Numbered from the stretch's first letter, positions 27,101 to 35,673 are shown. The stretch: DNA of 64,000 nucleotides from Magnetospirillum sp. 15-1 (GCF_900184795.1 NZ_FXXN01000022.1:251398-315397), one strand, 5' to 3'. Made by a program: numbers and translations. Notes: a model not told the origin generated them from the sequence alone.

Positions 27101-27645
27101 GCCGCAAGCTCTCCGAGGCGGAACTGGCCTCCTACCTGATGTATCCCAAGGTGTTCTCGGACTTCGCCGCCCATCAGCGGCAGTACGGCGATGTTTCGAC
27201 CCTGCCCACCGAAGTGTTCTTCTGGGGCATGCAGCCCGGCCAGGAGATCGCCATTGACCTGGAGAAGGGCAAAAGCCTGATCGTCCGCTACCTCGCCACC
27301 GCCGAGCCCGAGGAGGACGGCAGCCGCAAGGTGTTCTTCGAGTTGAACGGCCAGCCGCGCACCGTCAAGGTCTTCGACCGCAAGGTGGCCCCGGCCCGCG
27401 TGGCGCGGCCCAAGGCGGAGGCCGGCAATGCCGACCATGTGGGCGCCCCCATGCCGGGTCTGGTGGTCAGCGTCGCGATCCATGCCGGGCAGACGGTGGA
27501 GAAGGGGGACCTGCTGGTTTCCATCGAGGCCATGAAGATGGAGACGGCGGTGCGTGCCGAGCGGGCGGGAACCATCGCCTCGGTGGCGGTCACTCCCGGC
27601 ACCCAGGTGGAGGCCAAGGACCTGCTGGTGGTCCTGGAGGGTTAG
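24181..27645 (+). CDS. pyc: Pyruvate carboxylase
   Basis: This single-chain biotin enzyme of 1154 residues makes oxaloacetate from pyruvate, bicarbonate and ATP to refill the TCA cycle. Domains in order are biotin carboxylase (KLLVANRGEIAIRICRA at the start; ATP-grasp with GGGGRGMRV), carboxyltransferase (about 540-830, TTFRDAHQSLIATR, and the metal site HTHDTSGL), PC tetramerisation region, and biotinyl domain with the biotin lysine in EAMKMET about 30 residues from the end. Length is standard. Divergent transcription from a GntR/FCD gene suggests carbon-source control. Confidence 0.97.
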   Translation: MTSSASGKPPFRKLLVANRGEIAIRICRAATELGLGTVAVYSTEDRFALHRFKADESYLIGKGSGPIEAYLSIDEMIRVGREAGCDAVHPGYGFLSENPDFADAVRAAGMAFVGPSSDVMRLLGNKVAARALAEKAGVPVMPATGPLPADLAESKRLAAAVGYPLMLKASWGGGGRGMRVIEAETELEELLAVARREAKAAFGNDEVYLEKLVRRARHVEVQILGDSQGNLVHLYERDCSVQRRNQKVVERAPAPYLDGRSRLELCETAVRLARAAAYENAGTVEFLMDMETGSFYFIEVNPRVQVEHTVTEVVTGIDIVKAQIRIAGGAPIGGPGSDVPRQADIPLNGHAIQCRITTEDPANNFIPDYGRITAYRGANGFGIRLDGGTAFSGALITRHYDSLLEKVTAWAPTPEEAIARMDRALREFRIRGVATNLTFLEAVIEHPKFVGCAYTTRFIDETPELFARQDRRDRATKVLSFVGDVMVNGNPEVAGMKRPAIGHLPDLPPFSATEPPSGSRQLLDRLGAGGLAQWMLEQKRVLVTDTTFRDAHQSLIATRMRSYDLLAAAPAYARLLPGLFSAECWGGATFDVAMRFLKEDPWERLRAFRAAMPNVLLQMLLRSANAVGYTNYPDNVVRHFVAQAAENGVDLFRVFDSLNWVDNMHVAIDAVRDSGKVCEAAICYTGDIFDAARPKYDLKYYVSMAKALEKAGAHILGIKDMAGLARPRAIAALVKALKQEVGLPIHFHTHDTSGLSAASVLAAVDAGVDAVDAAMDSMSGLTSQPPLGSICAALAGHERDPGLDQGALNALSRYWEGVRALYAPFEADIRSGTAEVYGHEMPGGQYTNLRAQARSLGVEQHWDWVAKAYADVNAMFGDVVKVTPTSKVVGDMALMMVTSNLTPDDVLDPDKEIAFPESVVSFFKGDLGQPAGGFPAALQKKVLGGVQPITVRPGAVLPPADLVAVRDEAEKKAGRKLSEAELASYLMYPKVFSDFAAHQRQYGDVSTLPTEVFFWGMQPGQEIAIDLEKGKSLIVRYLATAEPEEDGSRKVFFELNGQPRTVKVFDRKVAPARVARPKAEAGNADHVGAPMPGLVVSVAIHAGQTVEKGDLLVSIEAMKMETAVRAERAGTIASVAVTPGTQVEAKDLLVVLEG

Positions 27646-27657
27646 CTTGACCTTGCC

Positions 27658-29193
27658 ATGTCCCCACGGATGTGGCACTCCGGCTTCCGAGGGCGAATCC
27701 GTTGGGAGCGGGGGAGCGATTTGCGGGTGAGTGATCTGGACGGGGACGCGGAGCGGTCCTACCGGTTGACGGTTCGCGCCCTGGCGGGGCTGGCGGTGGT
27801 GCTGCTGGCCTATCCGCTGGCCCGCATCTTCTGGGATTTCGAGATCGACAATACCGAGGGCTGGAACGCGTTCCTTCAGGTGCGCGCCATCGCCGGATTG
27901 CCGCTCTACGACACCGGGTCACCCTATTTCTTCAACAACTACCCGCCGCTGTCGTTCTATCTGGTCGGCGCCCTGTCCAAGGTGGTGGGCGACGTCAATC
28001 TGGCCGGCCGACTGGTCTCCCTCGCGGCCATGATGGTCGTCTGCCTGGCGGTGCGCTCCGTCGTCCGCTCGGCGGGGGCGTCGCGGCTGGACGGATGGTT
28101 CGCCGCCGTCACCTGCGCCCTGTTCTTCGGCTGCCTGCTGGCCGATCATGTGGGCAAGAACAATCCGCAATTGCTGGCCCATGCCTTCGTGCTGAGCGGT
28201 CTGGCCGTGTATCTGAGGGGCGAGGCCGACGCCCGGCGCGCCGCCCTGGCCGCCCTGCTGTTCTCGGCCGGCGTGCTGGTCAAGCACAACCTGATCTGCC
28301 TGCCCCTGCTGGTGGCGGTGGACGTTCTGGTGCGCGGTCCGGCCCGTGTCCGGCTGGCTTATGTAGCGACCGGCATCGCCGTGGCGGCGGTCAGCGGCGG
28401 CTTGCTGTGGCTGCTGAGCGGTCCGGGGTTCTTCACCCAGTTGCTGGCGTCGCGCACCTGGGACATCACGCGGGCCTTCCTGTTCACCACCGAAATCCTC
28501 AGCCAGTTCCAGGCCCCCCTGGCGGTGGTCGGGCTGGGCCTGCTGGCGGCGCGGCGCACCCGGCCGGCCGGTTTGATCCTGGCCTATCTGGCCGTGGCCC
28601 TGGCCCTGGGCGCCGTGTTCTCCGGCGGGGCGGGGGTGGACGTCAACGTCTATTTTGACGCCTACATCGCCCTGGCCATCGGCGCCGGGCTGGTGCTGTA
28701 CCTGGCTCCCTTCCCCATGGCGCGGCCGGTGATGGCGCTGGTCGTCAATGCCGGCGTGCTGTTCTACGCTCCGGCCGCCCTGGGGCGGTTCGGGGTGGAG
28801 ATGCTGGGCGAGATGGCCGGCCGCGAGGCCATGTTCCACGATGACATCGCCTATCTGAAGGGGATCGAGGGCACGGCGCTGTGCCAATCGCATCTGTTGT
28901 GCCTGCGGGCCGGCAAGCCGGCTTTCTATGATCCCATCAACGCCCTGCAGGCCATGATCATGGGCCGGCTGCCCGCCGACACCCTGACCGGCATGCTGCG
29001 CCGTCACGAGATCGCCGTGGTGGAACTGATCGATCCGCCCAAGCATGCCGAGGACGACAATCCCGGCGCCCTGGTGCCGCCGCCCCGCTGGATGGATTTC
29101 CAGGACGAGGTGTTCACCGTGCTGCGCGAGGAATACGTGCTGGACCGGGTCAGCCTGTCGGGCCGCTTCTACCGCCCTAAAGGGGATACTTGA
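27658..29193 (+). CDS. Polytopic membrane protein, GT-C (ArnT/PMT-like) glycosyltransferase candidate
   Basis: The frame encodes up to 511 residues with about 10-11 hydrophobic helices. An acidic patch after the first helix (DFEIDNTEGWNAFLQVRAIA) resembles the catalytic DE-type loop of GT-C enzymes, and NNYPPLSFYLVG follows. Such enzymes use lipid-linked sugars and modify lipids or proteins on the periplasmic side. A GTG at 27727 (VSDLDGD) may be the true start, as the first 23 residues are poor in character. The donor and acceptor cannot be told. The 3' end overlaps truA (convergent) by 17 bases. Confidence 0.7.
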   Translation: MSPRMWHSGFRGRIRWERGSDLRVSDLDGDAERSYRLTVRALAGLAVVLLAYPLARIFWDFEIDNTEGWNAFLQVRAIAGLPLYDTGSPYFFNNYPPLSFYLVGALSKVVGDVNLAGRLVSLAAMMVVCLAVRSVVRSAGASRLDGWFAAVTCALFFGCLLADHVGKNNPQLLAHAFVLSGLAVYLRGEADARRAALAALLFSAGVLVKHNLICLPLLVAVDVLVRGPARVRLAYVATGIAVAAVSGGLLWLLSGPGFFTQLLASRTWDITRAFLFTTEILSQFQAPLAVVGLGLLAARRTRPAGLILAYLAVALALGAVFSGGAGVDVNVYFDAYIALAIGAGLVLYLAPFPMARPVMALVVNAGVLFYAPAALGRFGVEMLGEMAGREAMFHDDIAYLKGIEGTALCQSHLLCLRAGKPAFYDPINALQAMIMGRLPADTLTGMLRRHEIAVVELIDPPKHAEDDNPGALVPPPRWMDFQDEVFTVLREEYVLDRVSLSGRFYRPKGDT

Positions 29194-29920
29194 CCCCGGT
29201 GAGGCAAAGCCCGGCCGACGGCGCGGTCGGGCCGCCCTTGGTGCGGTCGCGGGCCTCCAGCGCCTTGGCCATGTCGTCGGGGCTCCACTTGCCTTGGCCC
29301 ACCAGCTTCAAGGTGCCGACCATGTTGCGCACCTGATGGTGCAGGAACGAGCGGGCCTCGGCGACGATGCGAATCTCCTCGCCCAGCCGCGTCACGTCCA
29401 GCACGTCCAGGGTCTTCATGGGGCTTTTCGCCTGGCATTCCGAGGCGCGGAAGGTGGTGAAGTCGTGATGGCCGAGCAGGCGCCTGGCGCCCTCGGCCAT
29501 GGAATCGGCATCGAGCGCCACCGGCACCCACCAGGCTCGGCGCTGGTCGAGCGCCAGCGGCGCCCGCCGGTTGACGATGCGGTAAAGATAGGCCCGGCCG
29601 ATGGCCGAGAAGCGGGCGTGAAAGTCGTCGCCCACCTTTTCGGCGGCGATTACCGCCACCGGCCTGGGCTTCATATGGTAGTTGAGCGCGTCGCGCACCG
29701 TGTCGGCGGGATAATCGCGGGCCAGGTCCACGTGGGCCACCTGACCGGTGGCGTGGACGCCGGTATCGGTCCGTCCCGCCGCGAAGACGGTGCAGGGGCC
29801 GCCGCAAAGCTTTTCCGCCGCCGTCTCCAGCACGCCCTGGACCGACAGGCCTTTGTCCTGGCGTTGCCAGCCGATGAAGGGGGAGCCGTCGTATTCGACG
29901 AGGAGGCGGTAGCGGGGCAT
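29177..29920 (-). CDS. truA: tRNA pseudouridine(38-40) synthase
   Basis: The enzyme has 247 residues. The catalytic Asp52 lies in AAGRTDTGVHATGQ, the TruA signature. VEYDGSPFIGWQRQ at the N-terminus and FLHHQVRNMVGTL near the C-terminus are also typical. It isomerises uridines 38-40 in the tRNA anticodon arm. The start overlaps the fmt stop (TGATG), so def-fmt-truA is a coupled operon for translation. Confidence 0.96.
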   Translation of the reverse strand: MPRYRLLVEYDGSPFIGWQRQDKGLSVQGVLETAAEKLCGGPCTVFAAGRTDTGVHATGQVAHVDLARDYPADTVRDALNYHMKPRPVAVIAAEKVGDDFHARFSAIGRAYLYRIVNRRAPLALDQRRAWWVPVALDADSMAEGARRLLGHHDFTTFRASECQAKSPMKTLDVLDVTRLGEEIRIVAEARSFLHHQVRNMVGTLKLVGQGKWSPDDMAKALEARDRTKGGPTAPSAGLCLTGVKYPL

Positions 29921-30837
29921 CAGCCCAGCACCGTGCCCTTGGGAATGGAATGGCCGCGCAGCATTTCCGTGGCTGTCATGGCCGCCTTGCCGGCCCGCTG
30001 GACCTTGAGCGGCCGCAGGGCGAACTTGCCGCAGGCCACACTGAGCTGATCGTCGAGCACGGTTCCCGGCACGCCGGAACCGGGCATCACCGCCGCCTCG
30101 ATGACCTTGATGCGTTCGCCCGCCATCTCGAACCACACGCCGGGCCAGGGATTGAGCGCGCGCACCTTGCGGTCCAGTTCCACCGCCGTCTGGCGCCAGT
30201 CCAGCAGCCCTTCCTCCTTGGCCAGCTTGTGGGCGTAGGTCACGCCCTCGGCCGGCTGGGGCGTGGCGGGCAGGGGGTCTTCGTCCTCCAGCTTGCCCAG
30301 GGCCTCGACGATCATGCGCGCCCCCATGGCGGCCAGCATGTCGTGCAGCCAGGAAGCGGTGGCGTCGGGCAGCAGCAGGATGCTCTCCTTCAGCAGCATG
30401 GCCCCGGTATCCAGCCCGGCATCCATCTGCATGATGGTGACGCCCGTCTCGGGGTCGCCGGCCAGGATGGCCCGCTGGATGGGAGCCGCGCCGCGCCAGC
30501 GCGGCAGCAGCGAGGCATGGACGTTGAGGCAGCCGAGGCGCGGCGCGTCCAGCACCGCCTGGGGCAGGATCAGGCCGTAGGCGGCGACCACCGCCACGTC
30601 GGCGTCCAGCGCGGCGAACTCGGCCTGGGCCTCGGGCGATTTCAGGCTTTTCGGGGTGCGGACCGGGATGCCCCGCTGATGGGCGAACGCATGGACGGGA
30701 GTCAGCTGCTCCTTGTGGCCGCGCCCGGCGGGCCGCGGCGGCTGGGAGTAGACGCAGACCACCTGATGCCCGGCCTCGACCAGCGAGTCCAGGATGGGGA
30801 CCGAGAAGTCGGGCGTCCCCATGAACACCAGTTTCAT
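29920..30837 (-). CDS. fmt: Methionyl-tRNA formyltransferase
   Basis: The enzyme has 305 residues and formylates initiator Met-tRNA using 10-formyl-THF. Visible marks are [16 protein letters not shown] at the N-terminus, the active-site stretch [19 protein letters not shown] (catalytic Asn-His) and [13 protein letters not shown]-like residues, followed by a C-terminal OB-fold domain. It overlaps the upstream def gene by four bases (ATGA). Confidence 0.97.
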   Translation of the reverse strand: MKLVFMGTPDFSVPILDSLVEAGHQVVCVYSQPPRPAGRGHKEQLTPVHAFAHQRGIPVRTPKSLKSPEAQAEFAALDADVAVVAAYGLILPQAVLDAPRLGCLNVHASLLPRWRGAAPIQRAILAGDPETGVTIMQMDAGLDTGAMLLKESILLLPDATASWLHDMLAAMGARMIVEALGKLEDEDPLPATPQPAEGVTYAHKLAKEEGLLDWRQTAVELDRKVRALNPWPGVWFEMAGERIKVIEAAVMPGSGVPGTVLDDQLSVACGKFALRPLKVQRAGKAAMTATEMLRGHSIPKGTVLG

Positions 30838-31346
30838 TCCGCGTCCTTCCGGGCCTTGAGCAGCTTGCGCAGGATCATGTTGCGCTTCAAGGACGACAGG
30901 TGGTCGATGAACAAGATGCCGTCCAGATGGTCCATCTCGTGCTGGACCACGGTGGCCAGCAGGCCATCGGCGTGGATTTCCTGTTTGGCGCCGTTCTCGT
31001 CGAGATAGCGGACCTTGATCTCCTTGGGGCGCACCACGTTGGAGTAGTGCTCGGGCACCGACAGGCAGCCCTCCTCGTAGGTGTTGTCCTCGTCCGACGC
31101 CCAGACGATCTCGGGATTGATCATGCTGATGGGGTCGCGGTCCTCTTCCTTGCGGCCGATATCCATGACGATCACCCGCTCCAGCACGCCGACCTGGGGA
31201 GCGGCCAGCCCGATGCCCGGCGCGTGGTACATGGTGTCCAGCATGTCGGCCAGCAGGGCGCGGATGCGATCATCCACGGCGGCGACGGGCTTGGACTTGG
31301 ACTTCAGCACCGGATCGGGCGCGGTCAGAATGGGCAGCAAGGCCAT
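30834..31346 (-). CDS. def: Peptide deformylase
   Basis: The enzyme has 170 residues from ATG 31346 ([15 protein letters not shown]). The three family motifs are present: [17 protein letters not shown] with the metal-binding Cys, and QHEMDHLDG with the two metal-binding His and the catalytic Glu. It removes the formyl group from new proteins, completing the cycle begun by Fmt in the same operon. Longer upstream extensions of the frame run into the divergent rsmE promoter region. Confidence 0.97.
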   Translation of the reverse strand: MALLPILTAPDPVLKSKSKPVAAVDDRIRALLADMLDTMYHAPGIGLAAPQVGVLERVIVMDIGRKEEDRDPISMINPEIVWASDEDNTYEEGCLSVPEHYSNVVRPKEIKVRYLDENGAKQEIHADGLLATVVQHEMDHLDGILFIDHLSSLKRNMILRKLLKARKDAE

Positions 31347-31447
31347 GATGAAACCTTCGACGATATCTCTCCCGTCCGACATAGGCCCGGTCGCGGGCGA
31401 GGTCAAGCACGCTTCCCCACGAGCGTCTTCCGGCGTAGAAGGAAACC

Positions 31448-32239
31448 ATGACCGATACCGCACCCCGCCCCCGTTTCCGCCTGTTCGTCGAGGCGCCGCT
31501 TGCCGCCGGAACCGCCGTGGTGCTGAACCGCGATCAGACCCATTACCTCACCTCGGTGATGCGGGCCGACATCGGTGAAATGGTCCTGCTGTTCAACGGA
31601 ACCGACGGCGAGTGGCTGGCCCGCATCGCCGCGTTGGCCAAGGCCGGGGCGGCCCTGGTGCCGGAGCGGCAAACTCGGCCCCAGGCGTCCGAGCCCGACC
31701 TTTGGCTGCTGGCCGCGCCCTTGAAGAAGGACCGCACCGATCTGGTGGTGGAAAAGGCGGCCGAGCTGGGCGTCTCGCGCCTCTGGCCGGTGTTCACCCG
31801 GCGCACTAATGCCGGGCGGGTCAATACCGACCGACTGCGCGCCCATCTGATGGAAGCCGCCGAGCAGTGCGAGCGCCTGACCGTGCCCCAACTGGCCGAG
31901 CCCGCCGCCCTGGACAAGGTGCTGGCCGAGTGGCCGGCCGAGCGGGTGCTGCTGTTCCTCGACGAAGGCGGCGGCGGGCCGCCGCTGGCCGAGGTGCTGA
32001 ACGGATTGCCGCCCGGCCCCCTCGCCCTGCTGGTCGGGCCGGAAGGCGGTTTCGACGCGGAGGAACGCCGGCTGATCGCCGCCAAGCCCTTCGCCCGCGC
32101 CGTGGGCCTGGGGCCGCGCATCCTCAGGGCTGAAACTGCCGCCATCGCCGCCCTGGCGGTGGTGCAGGCGTTGAAGGGCGATTGGCGAAGCCCGCCTAGC
32201 CGTGCCCCGGAAACGTCCAATTCGATGAAACCACCTTAA
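31448..32239 (+). CDS. rsmE: 16S rRNA (uracil1498-N3)-methyltransferase
   Basis: The protein has 263 residues and the SPOUT-fold RsmE pattern: PUA-like N-terminus (RDQTHYLTSVMRADIGE), then LLVGPEGGFDAEERRLI and LGPRILRAETAAIAALAVVQ forming the knotted SAM site. It methylates U1498 in the small subunit. Divergent from def, with AGAAGGAAACC before the ATG. The last 16 residues after LKGDWR do not look conserved, and the stop lies exactly at the left edge of the insertion-sequence nest; the native C-terminus may have been altered there. Confidence 0.93.
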   Translation: MTDTAPRPRFRLFVEAPLAAGTAVVLNRDQTHYLTSVMRADIGEMVLLFNGTDGEWLARIAALAKAGAALVPERQTRPQASEPDLWLLAAPLKKDRTDLVVEKAAELGVSRLWPVFTRRTNAGRVNTDRLRAHLMEAAEQCERLTVPQLAEPAALDKVLAEWPAERVLLFLDEGGGGPPLAEVLNGLPPGPLALLVGPEGGFDAEERRLIAAKPFARAVGLGPRILRAETAAIAALAVVQALKGDWRSPPSRAPETSNSMKPP

Positions 32240-32315
32240 AACAGGCTGCGAAACAACCCTTCCCTCTGACGATAGGTCGTGATTCGATTCCCCTGAGGTA
32301 TTCAGGGGGCGCGCG

Positions 32316-32862
32316 ATGCGTGGTGGCGATGATCGGACGGAAGGGTTGTTCTCGTATGTGAGTTGCGAGGCCGGGGTGCTCTGGAATCATTTCCTGCGGC
32401 CGATCCGGGCGATCTGCGACGAGGCTCTGGAGGTATTGTCTGCGGACTTCGATCCGCTCCGAGCGCCAGTTGATGGAGCAGATGGGCTACAACCTGCTGT
32501 TCCGCAGGTTCGTCGGCCCGGCGATGGATGCCGCCGTGTGGGACGTAACGGTGTTCACCAAAAAGCCGCGAGCGGCTGTTGGCGGGCGATGTGGCGGCCA
32601 AGTTCCTGGCGGCGGTGGTGGGGCAGGCGCAGGGCCGCGATCTGCCGTCGGACGAGCATTTCTCGGTGGACGGCACGCTGGTCGACGCCTGGGTCTCGGT
32701 GAAGAGCCTCAGGCCCAAGGAGGGGGACAACGATCCGCCGGGACCGGGCCGCAACTCGGAGCGCGATTTTCGTGGCGAGAAGCGCTCGAACCGGGCCCGC
32801 GCCTCGACCACTGATCCGCAGGCTAAGCTGTACCGCAAGGCCAACGGCCAATCCTCGCGCCT
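32316..32862 (+). pseudogene. Decayed IS5/IS1182-like transposase
   Basis: The start (RTEGLFSYV) and later stretches in other frames (MEQMGYNLLFRRFVG; SDEHFSVDGTLVDAW; RDFRGEKRSN; ASTTDPQAKLYRK) follow each other as in the widespread IS transposase with SEHFSVDGTL. An internal deletion with frame change lies near 32454 (ADFDP then RSERQLMEQ), a second frame change near 32565 (TKK instead of TKNR), and the protein stops being recognisable near 32862. About half the protein including later catalytic residues is missing. Confidence 0.8.
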
Positions 32863-32901
32863 AGGTGGCCTGCTGCCGGTTCGGTGGACGGATTGTTTAG
32901 C

Positions 32902-33609
32902 TTATGACACCTTCATTTCGTACTCCATGGGGCTGAGATATCCCAGGGTGGAATGCCGCCGTTTGGGGTTATAGAAACGCTCGATGTAGTCGAAGACATC
33001 GGCCCTGGCGTGATCGCGGGTGCGGTAGACCTTCCTGGCGGTCCGTTCGGTCTTGAGCGACGAGAAGAAGCTTTCCATGGCGGCATTGTCCCAGACGTTA
33101 CCGGCGCGGCTCATGGAGCATTGAATGCCCTGATCGGCCAGCAGGCGCTGGAACTGGTCGCTGGTATACTGGCTGCCGCGATCGGAGTGGTGAAGCACTG
33201 CGTCGGGCCTGCCGCGCCGCCACACCGCCATCATCAGAGCATCGACCACCAGTTGGGAGGTCATGGCGGCGTTCATGGACCAGCCCACGACGCGGCGCGA
33301 GAACAGGTCGATCACCGCCGCCACGTACAGCCAGCCCTCTGCCGTCCAGATATAGGTGACGTCGGCCACCCATTTGCGATTGGGAGCATCGGCGCTGAAT
33401 TGCCGACCCAACACATTGCATGCAATGGCCGCGGACTTGCGCTCGCCGCCATCCTTGGGCAAACCGCGCCGGCGCGGACGGGCCCGCAGGGCATTTTGCC
33501 GCATCAGCCACTCGACCCGATGCAGGCCACAGGCAAAGCCGTCGGCCAAGACATCGCGCCATACCCGGCGTGCGCCATAGGTGCGGTCACTGGATAGAAA
33601 GCTCGCCAA
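32902..33609 (-). pseudogene. IS3-family transposase orfB, N-terminally truncated
   Basis: The reading frame of 235 residues carries the integrase core of IS3 orfB: RKWVADVTYIWTAEGWLYVA (first Asp), VLHHSDRGSQYTS (second Asp) and the Glu in NAAMESFFSSLKTE, and ends SPMEYEMKVS. The usual N-terminal part and all of orfA are missing; the protein begins near RTYGARRVW. The possible right end of the element is near 32862-32885 (TGCTGCCGGTTCGGTGGAC). All three DDE residues remain, but without orfA it is unlikely to transpose itself. Confidence 0.85.
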
Positions 33610-33639
33610 GGCCGAGGCGGAAATCTCGGTATCTTGCCG

Positions 33640-33782
33640 GGACCGCCGGCTGGGCGGACTCCGACGAAGGCGACGAGGTCACCGGCTCGGGATCGGCAGA
33701 ACTCGCCGACGATGGCACCCTGGAAATCCAACTGTCCTTCGACAACGGCGACGACGCCGTCCTCACCGCCCCCCGCGAGTAA
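33640..33782 (+). pseudogene. Orphan 3' coding fragment of unknown family
   Basis: About 47 residues in one frame look protein-like (EVTGSGSAELADDGTLEIQL, then FDNGDDAVLTAPRE and stop): acidic, beta-strand-like and unlike the transposases around it. It has no start of its own and is cut at the left by the IS3 remnant. The stop lies just before the inverted-repeat-like end TTCTTCAACAGCCTGC. It may be the tail of a passenger or host gene. Confidence 0.4.
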
Positions 33783-33803
33783 CTTCTTCAACAGCCTGCT
33801 AGG

Positions 33804-34654
33804 CCGTAGACTCATTACGCGGCGCACCAGATGCGCAGGGCGACGAGTTTAACGGCGGCGAGGAAATTCCGGGGGTCTTTGTCATAGCGGGTGGCGATCC
33901 CCCGGAACTGCTTGATCCTGTTGAAGAAGCGTTCGACCAGATTGCGCTGGCGATAGACCCAGGCGGAAAAGGCGAAGGCGTCCTTGCGGTTGGACCTGAC
34001 CGGGATGTTGGCCCAGGTCTTGTTCTTCTCGGCCAAGGCTCGGATGGCGTTGCTGTCATAACCCTTGTCGGCCAGCAGGGTGGAGCCATCGCTCAAGGCT
34101 CCATCAAGCAATGCCTCTGCCTCGACGCTGTCGTGGACTTGGCCTGCGGTCAGACGCAAGGTGACGGGACGACCTTCCGCATCGACGAGCGCGTGGATCT
34201 TGCTGGTGAGGCCCCCACGGGAACGTCCCATGCCGCCATTGTCGAGAGCCCCTTTTTTCCCGTGCCCCCGTGCTGGTGAACGCGGACACAGGTCGAGTCG
34301 ATCATGATGATGTCACCATCGTAAGCCTTGGAGATTTCCTCCAGAAGCTGGTCCCAGACGCCCGCCTTGCGCCAACGGACGAACCGGTTGTAGCAGGTGG
34401 TCGATGGGCCGTAGCGCTCGGGAACCTCGGCCCAAGGCGAACCCGTGCGGAAGCGCCACAGGATGCCGTTCAGGACCCGATGGTCATCAACACGGGGCAC
34501 GCCTCGGGGCTTGTTCGGCAGCAAGGGCTCAATGATCGACCATTCGTGATCCGTCAACTCGTACCGTCGCCGCGCCATCAACGCCCTCCATGCCAGGAGG
34601 AATCGTTGAATCACGGCGCGGCACGAGAGGGAAGCCTGTTTATGAGTTTACGGC
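33804..34654 (-). mobile_element. Intact IS5-family element (IS427-like), 851 bp, with CTAG target duplication
   Basis: Terminal inverted repeats GCCGTAGACTCAT (left) and, inverted, GCCGTAAACTCAT (right) differ at one base. CTAG flanks both sides (33800-33803 and 34655-34658), a 4-bp target duplication typical of IS5 relatives. The size and two overlapping reading frames fit the IS427 group. It inserted at the joint between the older IS5/IS1182-like remnant and the IS481-type element, so it is the youngest of the nest. Confidence 0.88.
33815..34578 (-). CDS. IS5-family transposase made by programmed -1 frameshift (orfA-orfB)
   Basis: orfA runs from ATG 34578 (MARRRYELTDHEWSIIEPLL) and ends at 34150; the second frame continues to 33815 (MGRSRGGLTSKIHALVDAEG to ALRIWCAA). 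Frames differ by -1, and the slippery run A6G4 (34249-34258 read on the minus strand) lies in the overlap. orfA holds the first catalytic Asp (IIMIDSTCVRVHQ); orfB holds ADKGYDS (second Asp) and the Glu in RQRNLVERFFNRIK. All DDE residues are present, so the enzyme is probably active. Confidence 0.87.
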
Positions 34655-34655
34655 C

Positions 34656-35668
34656 TAGTCCTGGCATTTGATGGCGCACTCTATTCGGCAGAATGGAGGG
34701 AAGCACTATGGGCCAGGTTCTACACGGGTGTGCCACAACGACAGAGGCAATCCGTCGAGCAATACAGGATAGTCAAGAGAGCCTGAGAACCCTTGCCAAG
34801 CGGTACGGGATCAACCCGAAGACCGTTGCCAAGTGGAAGAAGCGCCCATCGGTCAGCGATCTGCCGATGGGACCAAAGGAGGCGAAATCGACGGTTCTGA
34901 CCGTTGAAGAGGAGGCCATCATCGTGGCCTTCCGCCGTCACACGCTGCTGCCGCTGGACGATTGCCTGTGCGCCTTGCAGGCGACGATCCCGCACCTGAC
35001 ACGCTCTGCCTTGCATCGTTGCTTGCAGCGCCACGGGATCAGCCGTCTGCCGGAAACGGAGGGCGACAAGCCCGCCAAGAAGCGGTTCAAAAGCTATCCC
35101 ATCGGCTATTTCCACATCGACATTGCCGAGGTACGGACCGCTGAAGGCAAGCTCTACCTTTATGTCGCCATCGACCGCACCAGCAAATTCGCCTTTGTAC
35201 GGTCGGCCCGCAAAACAGGCCGCACCTCTGCCTCCGCCTTCCTGGAGGCCCTTATCGAGGCTGTCCCCTATAAGATCCACACGGTGTTGACCGATAACGG
35301 CATCCAGTTCACCTTTTCGCCCCGCTACGCCGACGGTCCCACCGCACGGTACGTGACCCACATGTTCGACATGCGCTGCCAAGAGCACGGTATCGACCAC
35401 CGGCTGACCAAGATCAAGCATCCGTGGACCAACGGGCAGGTGGAGCGTATGAACCGCACCATCAAGGAAGCCACCGTCAAACGATACCACTACGACAGCC
35501 TTCAGGAGTTCGAGGCGCACCTTGAAAACTTCGTCAGCGCCTACAATTTCGGGCGGCGCCTCAAAACCCTCAAGGGCCTCACCCCCTACGAATACATCTG
35601 CAAAATCTGGACAACCGAGCCTGAACGCTTCAAGCTCGATCCGATCCATCAAATGCCGGGACTAAACA
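34656..35668 (+). mobile_element. IS481-type element, left end clipped
   Basis: Ends TAGTCCTGGCATTTGATGG (34656-34674) and CCATCAAATGCCGGGACTA (35646-35664) are inverted copies with one mismatch. The right end continues AAACA; the matching TGTT is absent at the left, where the IS5 element abuts, so the left terminus seems to have lost or changed a few bases. The motif CTAAACAC is tandemly repeated at the right border, which makes the exact edge unsure. Confidence 0.72.
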
Positions 35669-35673
35669 CCTAA
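34708..35673 (+). CDS. IS481-family transposase
   Basis: The protein has 321 residues from ATG 34708 (MGQVLHGCATTTEAIRRAIQ); an ATG five codons earlier is possible. An N-terminal helix-turn-helix (LAKRYGINPKTVAKWKKR) is followed by an rve integrase core: Asp in GYFHIDIAEV, Asp in VLTDNGIQFT and Glu in WTNGQVERMNRTIKEA. All catalytic residues are intact. Codon use and base composition are less GC-rich than the host genes, as expected for recent transfer. The stop codon sits a few bases outside the apparent right end. Confidence 0.92.
   Translation: MGQVLHGCATTTEAIRRAIQDSQESLRTLAKRYGINPKTVAKWKKRPSVSDLPMGPKEAKSTVLTVEEEAIIVAFRRHTLLPLDDCLCALQATIPHLTRSALHRCLQRHGISRLPETEGDKPAKKRFKSYPIGYFHIDIAEVRTAEGKLYLYVAIDRTSKFAFVRSARKTGRTSASAFLEALIEAVPYKIHTVLTDNGIQFTFSPRYADGPTARYVTHMFDMRCQEHGIDHRLTKIKHPWTNGQVERMNRTIKEATVKRYHYDSLQEFEAHLENFVSAYNFGRRLKTLKGLTPYEYICKIWTTEPERFKLDPIHQMPGLNT

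Larger units (their letters stand above)
32236..33803. mobile_element. Remains of an IS5/IS1182-like element, rearranged with an IS3-type remnant
   Basis: Related end sequences bound this stretch: ACAGGCTGCGAAACAA at the left (from about 32241) and, inverted, TTCTTCAACAGCCTGCT at the right (33785-33801). Between them lie a decayed transposase, part of an IS3-type orfB on the other strand and an orphan coding fragment. The pieces do not form one intact element, so deletion and secondary insertion have taken place. Exact outer borders are uncertain. Confidence 0.6.

Noticed and set aside
24166-27678. Minus-strand frame of 1170 codons opposite pyruvate carboxylase
   Set aside because: Antisense shadow with His/Gly/Gln-rich low-complexity sequence.
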